Shown here: positions 48,216-60,790 of the stretch, piece after piece | How positions within the stretch are numbered: the first letter of the stretch is position 1 | Layout: every line of letters starts with the position of its first letter | Origin: Druceiella hillmani | Taxonomy: Eukaryota > Arthropoda > Insecta > Lepidoptera > Hepialidae | Direction: 5' to 3' | Assembly: GCA_039881145.1 (NCBI GenBank) | Contig: JAYKKI010000008.1 | Span: 36,541,001 to 36,605,000 of the forward strand | DNA: 64,000 bases | The notes under the pieces: generated by a model | The model's input: only the letters and a program-made list of their open reading frames with translations | The model's database searches: none | What the model was told of the DNA's origin: nothing | Made by a program: the position numbers and the translations under genes

Positions 48216-50687
48216 TAGAAAAAACGGTATAAATAGCCTTGATCAACACTGCTAACTCATGTTAAAGTAATTCCTTATAATTGCCGTACCATTACACATA
48301 CAAAATATTTCTTATTATTTTTGTATTATTTAATGACGTGAAACGACACTCATTTATATGACAGTCATGGTTTATCGTTTTTTCCCCTTCCTTTTAATAT
48401 TCAATACATTGCTTAAATCTTCATAAGATAAAAATTTATAACAATTCAGAACATGGCGTTACTAAAACTATTCTTAAAATTTATCATTTACGAATAAATT
48501 AGCAAACAGGATAAATTTTAAAAGATTTACTGAAAATTCTGTAACGACTCGCAAATTATTTTCTTAAAGAAACAATGTACAATGTAACAAAATTTGTTTG
48601 ATTTTTTATTTTTATATTCTTAAAAAATTTCATATACACTTCCTTAGTTATTTCAAATTAACTAAGAAAACCCTTTATATTCTAGTTTTATAATATAGAA
48701 ATTATGGAGATAAAAAGAAGAAAAATATGTGATATTCATCGAAAATATAACATTCCAATTTAAAAAAAAAACCATTGTTCACTTATAATATTAATTTAAA
48801 TAATAACACTAGAATGTTATTAAAACAGCTTTAAGGTATGTTCACATTTCAAGACTACATAAAAGCCCAGCGGGACTTTAAGGCTAGCATTCCTGCAAAA
48901 AAATTTTATTAGTAACTATTTATTATCGTCTATTATGATAAAAAAGCTATCTTTAATAAGAAAATCTTCATTACTGAATTTTTGTCAATGCGTGAAAGAC
49001 AGTCACGTATCTATTTATTTATATACGTCAGATGGCTTCAAGTTGATAAGTCTGGAGGCGTTTATTAAATGTAACTGTAGTCTTTTACAATCACGGATAA
49101 TTTAAATTGCTATGTAATTTTATAAATTAGTTTCTAATGAACGAAAAGAGAAAATGACCTAAAAATTTTCTCTGATCTTATCACAGATAATTTCAGAACG
49201 TTTCTCTCAATATCGTTAAAATTTTCTTGCTGTATCTTTGATTCCCATTTAAATAATTATTGTACCTAGTTACTATAATTACTTATGAACACTGGAATTT
49301 TTTTATGAACATTTTGTTTTTCAACACATTACCTTCAAAATTATAATTTTTAATTTTTGTAAAGTTCCGTACCACAAAAGTTAAACGGAAACTTTTTAAG
49401 ATCACTCACGTGTCTGTAAAAGCCGTTTTCCTTAGAACAGTGCATTTTACGCAGAAACTTAAAATTTGGCATTTTAATAAATATAATATTCCGCACATAC
49501 CTCAGTAACCAACATAGCAAAAAATATTTATAATGGAAATTTGAGGAAAGAGGCAATTTAAGTACTCAATTTTTCTTTTAAGTCCATGTATACTGTGAAA
49601 AAAGGCTGTCATAATTCCAAACAAAATTATAAATTAAGTACTTAAGTACTTATTCCTTCACTTGTACTATGAGGCCTCTCTTCTATTGAAATGTAATAGA
49701 CATTTTAAGACTCCAGGATATTCGTAATTGTTTTTAGTAATTTGGATGAATGAGTGTGTACAAAATGCATAATATTTATACGACCGTAATATTATTACCG
49801 CCATAGATCTTTCAATATCTATTTGCAGCCATAGATTCAATTTCACCTCAATATTGCAACATGGTATCTCTGATAATTCCTGAAAAATATGATTTTAATT
49901 GAAAGATATACAGACAACAAATTAATCCAAAAGTTACGTGTTTTTTTCTGAGTTATGGAACTCTAATACCCTAAGGGCAAGTGATCATTTTTATTACGTA
50001 TTTAGGAATAGTTAATAAACAATAAAATCAAATGTTACCCTATGACTTGATAAATTACTTTAAATTCGTGCGATATGTATTTACTCCAATTCCAGCAATG
50101 AATTAATCGCTCCATATTATCGAGGATTTTAAAATTTCTTTGCCACGCTATATCAAAGAACATATCTAAATAATGTGATGCATACTTCATACAAACCAAC
50201 AGCCAATTATATACCTACAATATACCACCAATTCCATTTATTAGAAATAAATCCCTGTAAACGATGAGATGGATATTATTCCGTGAAATTTACATAAACA
50301 TTATTTTATTTCTCGAAAATGCAAGAAACCATATCTTGCATTGAATGATATAAAGCAAGCATTTATATACTACGTACAAACGTAATCAAAGTTCCTTTTT
50401 TAAATTTTAAAATTGATGTTTTGGTCTGCTCATTTGTCCCATTTTGCTGTACTCTGTTCTAGTAACTTAAAACTTTCTGAAAAAGAGTTTAATGAAAGAT
50501 TAAAGCCAACAAATACACGCTTAAATTGTCATTATTTTTTTTTTATATAAATACGTAAAACAGTATTTCATCTTAAATTAAATTCCGTTGTTTTTCTGAT
50601 ATGGTATTAATAGGTTTATAATTATATAAAAATTGAGCTTTATAACACTTGGTTTCCTCCCTTGCAACAAAAGAAGCGAATTAAATA
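48216..50687. other. AT-rich interval with two lepidopteran-type repeat fragments
   Basis: AAGTTCCGTACCACAAAAGTTAAACGGAAAC...AGATCACTCACGTGTCTGT (49362-49420) is a minus-strand copy of the dispersed repeat. ATACAGACAACAAATTAATCC...GAGTTATGGAACTCTAATA (about 49907-49970) is a plus-strand copy. Minus frame 49350-49556 overlaps the first and is not a gene. Nothing else was recognised. Confidence 0.55.
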
Positions 50688-50958
50688 TATTTGGCGTTTA
50701 TTTTATAGAAATACATTATTGAAAATTTTCACAATTAAATGAAACTACGTGATATAGTATTATTTCTACTTTCTTTAAGTTCTTCACCACGGCCTAAGTT
50801 TCGTTGTATTACAATATCTTCAGGTGGGCTATTAGCAAATGATCTTTGCTAATAGCCCACCTAAAGATGTTGTAATACAACGAAACCTAGGTCGTGGTAA
50901 AGAACTGAAAGAAGGTAGAAATAATATTACATCACGTAGTTTCATTTAATTGTGAAAA
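50688..50958. mobile_element. Foldback MITE family A, copy 2 (near-perfect palindrome)
   Basis: Two ~115-bp arms from 50726 to 50958 pair along their full length around a centre at 50842 (AGCAAA/TTTGCT at 50834-50850). They pass through TTTTCACAATTAAATGAAACTACGTGAT, TTTCTACTTTCTTTAAGTTCTTCACCACG, CCTAAGTTTCGTTGTATTACAA and GGTGGGCTATTAGC. A flank ATATATTTGGCGTT.ATTTT.TAGAAAT.CATTATT (50688-50722) is shared with copy 3, so the mobile or duplicated unit extends left of the palindrome. It is non-coding. Confidence 0.85.
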
Positions 50959-52599
50959 GCAGCGTAATTTAATAAATTATTTTCACTACGGTATATTAAT
51001 TAAGAAACAGAAGCAATAAAAATTAGAAGGAAAAAAATTTAAAAAATGGTCAGGTATATTTTTAATTTATAATCTATTGAAAATTAAAATGGGAAAAGCT
51101 GTCTGCAGTACATCTATTTTAAAGTCGAATTAGGGATGTAATACATATCCAGGTGTTTAATAGAATATTTGATAAAAACATTTGATAATATACACATGAA
51201 AACTATTTGGGTTTTATGTACAAAATTTAATAAAATATTTAATTCTAAGTTATAATACCTTACTAGGTGCAACATAGTATATTTCATTATGTAGTTCCTA
51301 GTTATTACATTGTTAACCTACAATAATCTAAATTATGCTATTTATCCAAATAATTTTGAATATAATTGAACTCTACCATGTTACAAATCTATAAAATAAA
51401 AGTGCCTATACACTAAAAATACCTTATAAAGAATTAATTGATTTTCATGAAAACGTTGATGTAGGACGTTTATTTATGTTTTTATCGCAGAAAAACGACT
51501 AATATGGGAAAATTTTCAATGTTTTATTGCTTAAAGTTTATTACAGAAATAAAGATATACCTTACATTGAGGAGATGTCAAAAAGTGGAAAAATAAAGAA
51601 AAATATTAGCCCTCTTACGACTTTAACGATATGGTTATTCATTGTCTGACAATTTTATGTAAAACATAGAAAAACGGAAAAATCATGTTTCATAAAAATT
51701 CAAGTAAATGACAAATTAAATGTATAATAAAATTAGATCATAGAGATTCTCTGAAAATATTTTGTGTATGTCGTAAAAATTATGGTTTAAACTATCATTG
51801 TCTTAAAATAAACGATCCCAGTAATATCTGAGTTAGTCAAAACAACATACTTTTGTAAAGAATTAATCAAAATACCACTATTTTTATGGGAGTATGTTTT
51901 TAAATAGTTTTTTAAGAATTTCATTAGTAATTTTGTAATTTATGGCCCAATAAAAAATTTAATTATTTTAAGTTATGAAGCAAATAAAATTAAACGAATA
52001 AGAGAAATCTAACAAGGACATAGATCAATTCAAGGGAGATTAGAAATATTAATGGATCGTGTTTTTAAAACGTTTATTAGTAGATCGTGTTTTTAAAACG
52101 TTATATTATTTGGTTGAAAAATTTAAATTATTTCACGATTATTTATGAATTGGTTGCAAAAATTAGTAGCAGTAAAATTGATGATATGTAATATTTTTCT
52201 CAGATGTTTTCCATTTTCATATCACTACCCGCTCTCCATATCAATCCCTTCATGATGGAAAAATGAAAAGAAATTCAAATACTTTGACTAGCAACCACGA
52301 TGAAGTTAAAGAAAAAGACTACGCTGCGTCACGAATCTATTTGAAATCTAATTTATGCTTCTCTTACTTCACCTAATGTTTAAAAATGTTTATGTCTTAA
52401 TTTTTAATAAATTTTGTGCCTAGTAACCTTAACAAACCAAATTGAGTTTATACCTAAATTAATTGTCATATGACCGTAAGATCCAAAAATTATTATCATT
52501 TTTTTTTATTGAAAATTATTTCTTTTATTTCAGAATTGTTAATACCATTTCAACAGTTAATTGTATTTTCAAAATTTTCAATATTTGTTAAATGTATTT
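50959..52599. other. AT-rich interval, one short duplication
   Basis: GATCGTGTTTTTAAAACGTT occurs at about 52055 and 52083 (28 bp apart). Otherwise no feature was recognised. Confidence 0.55.
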
Positions 52600-53060
52600 C
52601 TTTTGCGTTTTTCAAATAAGGCTTTGAATGATAATGATATTTGTACAATTTTTGAGAGCGACTTTATCCAAAGTAAAGGGTAAATATTTTTTCCAAAATT
52701 TTAATATAATATCATTTTAAATTAACTCAAAATTTTAATATGACATCATTTTAAACTAACTCTGAACTTACTACTTTTCCTTTAATGTTAATTGTACAAT
52801 TTTTGGAGCGATTTCTACCAAAACTAAACGATAAATAATTTTTGTTTAAAATGTTAATTCAACATTATTTTATATTGACTTAGTTTTTTAGACCGCTAGA
52901 CTCAACTTTTATTTTTCAAAAAAAATTAAAAATGTGATGAAATTATTACTTTTGTATGTAATGTTTACTACACAATTATCTACAGCGATTTTTACCACAA
53001 CCAAACGATAAATCGTTTTTTTCAAAATCGTTTATATAACATCATTTGACATTGAATTTG
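52600..53060 (+). repeat. Diverged tandem array, ~150-175-bp unit, three units
   Basis: The anchor GTACAATTTTTGRAGCGA occurs at 52643 and 52794 and, as CTACACAATTATCTACAGCGA, near 52968. Each is followed by TTTNTACCAAAACTAAACGATAAAT, a T-rich run and an AACATCATTTTAAATTGA-like block. Divergence is high, so the array is old. Confidence 0.75.
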
Positions 53061-54914
53061 TTTACAATAATTTACTCGACGAATTTTTATACAAGATTAA
53101 AAGTGAACGTGTAGTCGACAACATTCAACGAATGTCATTTAGAACGCGTTATACATGACAACGCGTTTTACACAACTACCACATTAAATTTTTAGCACGT
53201 TTTACGCGGTAGAAACTTATTTTTTATTGAGGATGAAATTGTTTTTAAAATTTTTTTCTTGAATTAAACTGGTTCATGTATTATCTAATTGACATTGGGT
53301 AGTAAATTCTTTTATCTTTTTCATTTATATTGATGTCTTCTTATTACTAACTATTCTTATTACTGACTATTCTTGTCAGTTAAAATTGTATTTATAAATA
53401 GAAGATGAAAAGTAATTAAATTTGCAACATTTTTTCAAACATTTTATTTAGAGCAAAATAAATATTTCTCTAAAAATAAAACAATTCCATGAATTGCGGT
53501 GTAAACGAAAAGAAAATCTAAACTCTACAAGAGAAATTGTTTAACGTTTTTGTCTTCCCGTCAAAACGCAAAAGAACAAAAGATTTTCTTTGTCCTACTT
53601 TAAAATATTTTAGGCGATACAAATATTAACCCGACTCTAATTCAAGCGATGTATTTTCCTTTCTATCGATTAGACCCATAATAGATAAGAGACTCCAGTT
53701 TAAAAAATTTGTTTTGTAAACAGTATGGCTTTGTTTGTAAACTGAAAATTGCTGAAATGTAATTATGCAGGTGGTTTTACTTCCGGCAATAAATAAGTTA
53801 AAGGTTTCTGGGTGAGAAGAAATTTCTATCTGCGAGCTTTAGATGTTCGTATTAGGTACACAATATCAATCGAATGAAAGGCAATATTACAAGCCAAGAA
53901 AGCCGTAAATTTTAATCGAATATGATATTTTCGCTTTGTATTGCAATATCTATACAAAATAAACTAAATTAAAAGTCTGTCAGTATTATGTCATATTATT
54001 AACCTCTAAATAATTTTCACCTTCATTTACCAGCTAAAGATCTTATCAAAAAAAAGCAAAAGAATCGGCGTGACCAAGAATCACGCCTGTCATTTGCTCT
54101 CAAAACTAAAACTAATGATGTACTTTAATTAACTTAAAAACTAATTGATTTTTTTTATTTTCATCACTCTACAAGTAAACTAAAGGATACATTTAGTTTT
54201 AGTTAAATTGTAACGTTTTTTGTTAAATTTTAATTAAAACTAAAGATAACTTCCAGTTTATGTTTAACCTTCAGTTTATGTGTAGAGTAAAAGTCATATG
54301 ATGTAAATCAAAAATACAATTAATTTTTAAATGCGTAACTCGAAAGTAATTGTATTCTAACTCTTTATTTGTATGTTCCATAATATTCGTTGACTGTAAA
54401 TACCTCTAGACCTATAAAAACAGATTTAAAAATTGATCATGTCTACGCTTATTTAAAAATATGTGAGGAATGGTAACGTTTAATTTTTAACTAAATACTT
54501 GTCAGGCAACTGATTAATTTGAATCCAAGAACATTTTGCTTTTCTGTTGGTAAAAAATTGTTGTTTTAAATTTAATTTCGCTGAGTAAATTTTAAAAATA
54601 TGTCACATTCATCTGTCTTGATTAAATAGCTGCTGTTATTTTACCTAGACTCAAATATAATCTATATTAGGAACGTTTTGCCACGTCGCGATCTTGTGAT
54701 ATGCAAATACTTAAATTGAATATAAAAATATTTCACGTTGCACTAATAGAAAATGCTTATTTGAATATGAAAATATACATTTTCATTGCATTAAATGTGT
54801 TCTGAATATTCATGAAAAGCTACGACGTGGTGAAACTATATTAAAATATTTTTTCTTGGTAATTTGAAAAATATTCATCTTGTGAATTAATTTAATTTAG
54901 GAAAATAATGTTTA
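53061..54914. other. AT-rich interval, no supported feature
   Basis: A segment at 53125-53165 has two AACGCGTTWTACAYGACA-like pieces. No coding or transposon blocks were recognised elsewhere. Confidence 0.5.
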
Positions 54915-55760
54915 ATTTAGGAGCTTCATCTCATTGTGCTATTTGTGGCCTTAAATCCTTCTTGCTCTCCTCGGCTAAAATTTCAGATAAATGTTTTCAA
55001 GAATGTGAGAAGTAAGTTGAAATATATTCTCCTTTTCTTGAAAAATATTTATGCTGTGAATTATACGTTATATTTAACCAAGGGGTATTTGATTATGAAT
55101 TATACGTTATATTTAATCTACTCGTCGTTGGATGACTTGTGACCTCAACTCGTTATTGCTCTCTTTAGGTGAAATTTCCGATAATTGATCACAAAAATGT
55201 GAGATGTACGATCAAATATATTCTCCTTCTCTTGAAAAATATTGATGCCGTAAATTTTACGTTATGTTTAATTGAGGGACTATATATAATTAGGTGACTC
55301 ACGACCTCTCTTTATTTCTTACTTCAGTTAAAATTTGCGATAAATGTTTATAAAATTGTCACACGCACATTGAAATAAGTTCTTCCTTCCCAGCAAAGTT
55401 TTAATGCTCAGAATTATACAATAGTTTAACTAAGGAGCTTCATCTACTTGGATGAGGTAACCTCAACTCGTCATTGCTCACTTCAGATTAAATTTACAAA
55501 AATATAAGACACACGTTAAAATAAATTATCCTTCTTCTGTGAACTATTTATGTGGTAAATTAATTATACATTGTGTTACCAAGGGGATTCGTCTAACAAG
55601 ATAAAGTGTGATCTCAACTCGTTATTGCTCATCTCAGGTAAAATTTGCGACAAATGTTTACAAAATTTTCAGACGTAAATTGAAATAAAGTCTCCTTTCC
55701 CCGGCAAACTATTAATGCCGAGAATTATACAACATGTTTAACTTAGAGGCTTTATGTATG
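54915..55760 (+). repeat. Diverged ~155-bp tandem array, about five units
   Basis: Each unit runs AGGAGCTTCATCTACTNGGATGA, CCTCAACTCGTTATTGCTC, TCAGGTAAAATTTGCGATAAATG, a GAAATAAATTCTCCTT block, and AATGCTGAGAATTATACGTTATGTTTAACTAAG. The CTCAACTCG..TTGCTC anchor lies near 54950, 55144, 55299, 55462 and 55613. Spacing is 152-162 bp, except for the first interval, which has an extra internal duplication of GAATTATACGTTATATTTAA. Units share perhaps two-thirds identity and no frame stays open. It is an old local satellite-like array that matches no family I know. Confidence 0.9.
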
Positions 55761-58700
55761 GCACCTGACCTGGCACCTCAAAAGAAAAAAATGAGACTTA
55801 ATCTTTTGCGTAAAAAGAGACTTAATCTTTTGAGTTTCAAATTTATTTCAATTTATTTATAGGAATTTTTTATAGTCAGTGTCTTGAAAGTATTACCTCA
55901 AAACGTCCATACATGCAAATATTTAACTTTGTCAAAAACATGCTTTTATCACATATGCATTAAATAGACTTTTGGTATTTTGCGTAACAAAACTTTTATT
56001 CTATAAATCACAATAGCTCTTGACATCAACAAGTTTTATTACATTTATCCATTAAAAATGAAACAAAGAAAATGTACCATTAATTTAAATACTTGCATTT
56101 ATTGAAAAAATTATAACAAATGCATTTTAGAACCCAACATGTAATGGCTTCCTTGTTTGATATTAGTCGTCATACCGCCACGTAATTGACTAATTGACTA
56201 ATTAGAAGTGAATCTCGTTACAAAAAAGAGTTGACTTGTATCGTTGAATAAGATTTAAATAACTCTAAAAAATGTCTTACTACTGCTAACAGATTTAATT
56301 ACTAAAATCCTTTGGAAATATTCAACAAATGTAATAGATATGTAATTTAAAATAAAGTATAATAAATCATTGAAATTCCTTTTGAGATAATTATGTAAAG
56401 TTATGTATTATGAATTTTATGTTATAACATTTTTAAACTAAGTTAAACCTTGAATTGTCCTGTTGGTGAGAGCATACCATTGGTTCAGTTGGTTGGAATA
56501 ATGGTAATGAATTCTAAATCAGACGTCAAAACTATGGGGGTAAAGAGAATAAATTGTATTTTAATCCAAAGTTGGTTAAATCGTTTTCTCTCCCCTAAAA
56601 TACAGATTAATCAATAGCGTTAAGCTCATTTTAAAAACAAAAATAATCGACTTTTGTCAGCAATTTTGCTTAAATTTATTGATCAAGTCTTAAACACCGT
56701 ATTAAAACTTTTTATTACATTTTCAAATTTAAAATATAAGAGTAAAATGTAATCTCTAATATTTTGTTTACATTTTCGTTACACAAATTAAAATTAGGTA
56801 TAACCACGCGTCTTTTCACCCGGCATTCTATCTTGCAATTAAAATTTGAGCACAAAGAATAACGATTAAAAGCGGGATAACACTCCATATCTTACGGTTT
56901 TCTCTTTCACTCACTTCGATATCACCCACGTAAGCACCACATTTGACTCAGCACCGCCTTCATCAATTTCTATCAATAGAAGTAAAGTTTTGAAAATTTC
57001 TTCATGTTCAAGAATTCCAACTAAGTACATATTTTCAGTATTTTATATTATTCAGTACGTTCTTTGTTCAGTAGTTGTTTAAAGTCGGTTAAATTTTGTG
57101 ATAAAAAGTTTTATTTTCTTCAGTTTTAGTACTTATAACATCCTATCTCAATCAGAATGCCAGGAATTTACCAAGAATTTAATGATGCCTCATTTATTGG
57201 AATCGAGACACGCAACGCGTTCATATATACAGGTCGAAAATTATATATCTACCATTAAATATAATAGTTGCCTCATTCTGTTGCATGTACTGTATACACT
57301 TACCTGTTGATTTTTTTACTTTCTCGCTTACGTAAATACAAGTCAAACAAATCCAAACCCACTAAGTTTATTTCTTAAAACTGGGGGGTTGCTGTCACCA
57401 ACCTCCGGCTTTATCATTAGACCCCGGCTAGCATTTGTGAGCAAAGGACTTTCCAGAAAATTAGCACGAGCCAAAAGTCAATGAATCTTGAACTGGACAT
57501 AGCATGTGATTGAAGTGCTTATAGAGATATATCAAAAGTGAGTTCAAACTTGCTCTGAAATTACCTTTAGGGGCCTTATTCTCTTATCAGTTGAAGACTT
57601 CCTAAGGATATCTCCTGAATATATGATTAAGTCTTGCTCATAGTCATACCTACTCCTTTTTTGACGTCGGTTAACAAAATCGGTTTTATTAAAATTGTTT
57701 TCAGTTCATCTTCTTATGAGCAATACTTTTGTTTTCCATTCACATTAAATCCATTTTTCGCGCATTGTCGATTTTCTGCATATCGTCATCGGTTCTGGGA
57801 AATCGTAAAACATAAGTGGGAATGAATTTAGAACTTGCTCACTGAAGTAAAAATAATTGAAAAAATATATAAGAACAGAATTCAGTGCAGAAGGAATTTT
57901 CAATACTAATATGAAGATGCAATTGCAATAAATTGCTTTGTTGGAATAAATGCTGATTTTGGGAATCAAGATTCCTAGGAATACCCGCGAAGATTGTGTA
58001 GTCTTATAGAAATATGTGGGAAATTCTTTAATTCTATTCATATATCTTGATTCATTAATAGGTACAAACCTTGTACTTTATTGGTTTTTGTCACAACAAC
58101 AATTTCTTATTTATGGAATAGGCAAGATTGTCACATTAATATTTTGATATTTCAAAATTATCATCGTCTTTTACAATATTTTTATCTTCGCTACACTTTT
58201 TACATTCCTGTATGTAACTTAGAAATAATTAATGCATTTTTAGACTGGATATTTGTAATATTTGTTTTGACTAGTTTAATTCACACTTAATTGAATTATC
58301 CTAAAATAATTTTTACTATACCTCAATAATCAAAAACCCGTGGTCAAAAAAAAAAATAAACCCGTGGTCATTACATAATTCATACAAGCACAGTAAGCAA
58401 TCGGACTTGGGCTGATTGATGATATACAGAATGCTTTATCTACTACCATCGCACTTAACAATTCCATTCCATGTGAGTTCCATTTCATGCAAATTTATAA
58501 TAATTTTTGTTTTATTCTTTAATTTAAATCATAGAAATAATTTATAAAGTGGCAAAGGGCACATAAACAACCACACCCTCTCCATGCCGCACCCAGACTG
58601 CGGACTGACTATATGGCGACAGTAAGAAGTGAATGTAAACATTGCTATGTTTCTCTAAATGAATATAATTAATGAATATAATAATGACGAATGATAAATA

Positions 58701-58968
58701 ACAATATTACCTCAACAAATTCCGAAAAAAATGTTAAAGAGAAATACTGTAACCGTTTATTAATAAAATTTTATAAGGCGTTTAGACTAAATATTTCAAT
58801 TAATTTCTTCAGACATGATTTTATTTGTGGACATTTCTTGTCATTACTTTATTATAAAGTTACACTGTGAAACAATTTTTACCTGTAACAATAGATTTAC
58901 TAATGATGTTATTATACATGGTTGCTATACTGATATATACATAATTCAATTCAATTGACTTTGTTTTT
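55761..58968. other. Interval without a supported gene
   Basis: Short duplications include GAGACTTAATCTTTTG (about 55793 and 55818) and AAACCCGTGGTCA (about 58334 and 58358). A GC-richer patch at 57385-57480 (GGGGGGTTGCTGTCACC, ACCTCCGGC) has no recognised relative. GACGTCGGTTAACAAAATCGG at about 57662 recalls the lepidopteran GAAGTCGGTTA tail. Small open frames (57098-57310, 57634-57825, 57745-58041, 58081-58290) have no family motif. Confidence 0.5.
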
Positions 58969-59078
58969 AAAAATACCTTCAAAACTACCTTAAAATACTG
59001 CTGCTTATTGGCAATAAAAATACCTTCAAACCTAACTTAAAATACTGCTGCTTATTGCCTGCTTATTGGCAATAAATA
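58969..59078 (+). repeat. 47-bp tandem duplication with partial third copy
   Basis: AATACCTTCAAAACTACCTTAAAATACTGCTGCTTATTGGCAATAA recurs 47 bp later. TGCCTGCTTATTGGCAATAA then repeats the end once more. Confidence 0.9.
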
Positions 59079-59218
59079 ACTAAGTTACTTGTTTTTGAAG
59101 TTGGTACCAGCCCTGTCGGCAAACTTAAAGAAATTTATAATTTAATTTAAATTATAATGTAAATTTGAAACCTTTTAATGTGTAACCTAATAATGTTAAA
59201 TATGAAATAGATACCTGG

Positions 59219-59359
59219 ATATATTTGGCGTTAATTTTGTGGAAATTCATTATTCATAATTAAATGAAACTACGTGATGTAGTGTTATTCCTACTTTCTT
59301 TAAATTATATAGAACTTAAAGAAAGTAGAAATAATACTATATCACGTAGTTTCATTTAA
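59219..59359. mobile_element. Foldback MITE family A, copy 3 (internally deleted)
   Basis: TTAAATGAAACTACGTGATGTAGTGTTATTCCTACTTTCTTTAA (59260-59303) and its complement (59316-59359) are separated by about 12 bp. The CCACGACCTAGGTTTCGTTGTA interior of copies 1 and 2 is missing. The left flank ATATATTTGGCGTTAATTTTGTGGAAATTCATTATT (59219-59254) is shared with copy 2. Confidence 0.85.
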
Positions 59360-59639
59360 ATGTGAATTTTAAATTTGTTTAAATAGATCGGCGGTAATGG
59401 CAGCGACTTCAAAAATAATTAACTTAGTACTTTATTGCTAATAAATAAACACCTATTTGGGTAATTTTTTTTATTTTTAGTACCTACTTTTTCAAAGATA
59501 TTAATAATTATAGAGATTAATCATATTAATAATTCTACTGTAATTCACATTAGATTATATTTTTCTTAGAATAGTGTAGTCATTGGCAAAAGCTAATATA
59601 TGGATAAGTTTCTCTATGTCTAAAGTTGATTATCAACAA

Positions 59640-60130
59640 CTCACAGAAACAAAGCAAAAGTAATAGCCACGAGTGGTTAATGTTAGCCGTTGAGGAGTTC
59701 CGATCTCCATATCCGAAATGCAATAACAGATTTTGCAAAGTAACCAGTGCCGTTTGAAGATTTCCGTACTCTATGTCCGAAATCCAATATCAGATTTGAC
59801 TTACTACCATCCGTTAAGAAATTGCTTTATTCATCTTCAGAACTCCTCATCAGAATCTGACCTGGTCGACGGTGCAGTTATTTTGTAAAATAACAACGAC
59901 TAATAGCAAATATAGTTAATCACCGTTAATTTACTAACATCCGTTAAGGAGTTCCATTGTTCGTCCTCAGAACTCATCATTAGATCCTGATCTGGTAAGT
60001 AGTGTAATTATTTTGCAAAAGTTACAAATACCCGTAGCAAATATCTTGAATCATAGTTCATTTACTGTCACTTGTTAAGAAGTTTCATCGTTTATTTCTG
60101 GACCTCTCCATCAAATCTTCATCATATTTA
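59640..60130 (+). repeat. ~130-bp tandem array with shortened units
   Basis: The anchor CCGTTRAGRAGTTCC occurs near 59687, 59750, 59810, 59940 and, as CTTGTTAAGAAGTTTC, 60071. Full units are about 130 bp (TCCTCAGAACTCATCATYAGATCYTGATCTGG, then TAATTATTTTGYAAAA, a TAGCAAATAT block). The first two units are about 60 bp, having lost the second half. The sequence style recalls repeats in moth genomes. Confidence 0.85.
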
Positions 60131-60275
60131 AATGAGACTACCTCTAAAGTATCCTCTTTCCAATAAAAGATTCATCCAAATAGGTCCACTCGGTAAAGAA
60201 TTATCGTTAAACATTTATATAAAAAGATTCCGATGAACTGAAAAGAAGTCGGTTACAAATTAATACAATTTTTGT
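60131..60275 (+). repeat. Lepidopteran-type dispersed repeat tail
   Basis: AAATGAGACTACCTCTAAAGTATC...AATAGGTCCACTCGGTAAAGAATTATCG...AAAAAGATTCCGATGAACTGAAAAGAAGTCGGTTA follows, block by block, a repeat I recall from many moth genomes that ends in GAAGTCGGTTAAA. It adjoins the 130-bp array directly, so the array may be part of the same element. Confidence 0.6.
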
Positions 60276-60384
60276 AGACCGGCCTGGTAATAGGTTTAGA
60301 AGTAGGCAGCAGTTAATATTTTATTTTGAATTATGTCCGCCAAAATCTTATTTATGTATACATTTTTATTTACCTACTTTTGAT

Positions 60385-60471
60385 GAATAATTGATATATA
60401 TGGTGGACTTATTGCTACGAACGCAATCTCCTACAGCCAACGAGAAGACCAGACCAGACCTGCTCGATGAA
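60385..60471 (-). mobile_element. SINE fragment (3' half of the family at 2.4-2.6 kb)
   Basis: TTGATATATATGGTGGACTTATTGCTACGAACGCAATCTCCTACAGCCAACGAGAAGACCAG aligns with AATTGATACATATATGGCGGACTCATTGTTACGAGAGCCATCTCTTACAGCCAACCATAATACCAG at 2475. The similarity stops near the CCCGTTCGACG segment, so the pol III promoter half is missing. It is a 5'-truncated or broken copy. Confidence 0.75.
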
Positions 60472-60581
60472 TATGACCTTTATAAATTTTGTACTTAAAT
60501 CAAAATATATTTAAGATTTCTTTTGTGATTTCGGACGAACAGATTTAGAAGATAAATATAATTTTTAAGATGTATACTATG

Positions 60582-60790
60582 ATTAAAGATAATATTGCGT
60601 ACTCACTTTTGTAATAAAAAAGGTAAATTTGCTTTACGGAATAAAACTTTAATAAGAATGAGTCAAAAGTTAAATTTGCTTTATGGAATAAAACTTTAAT
60701 TAAAGACAATATTGCGTACTCACTTTTGTAATAAAAAAGGTAAATTTGCTTTATAGAATAAAACTTTAATAAGAATGAGTCTGCACAAAA
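60582..60790 (+). repeat. 117-bp duplication with a nested 50-bp repeat
   Basis: ATTAAAGATAATATTGCGTACTCACTTTTGTAATAAAAAAGGTAAATTTGC at 60582 recurs at 60699. TAAATTTGCTTTAYGGAATAAAACTTTAAT occurs three times (about 60625, 60671 and 60742), so the outer duplication followed an inner one. Confidence 0.9.
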
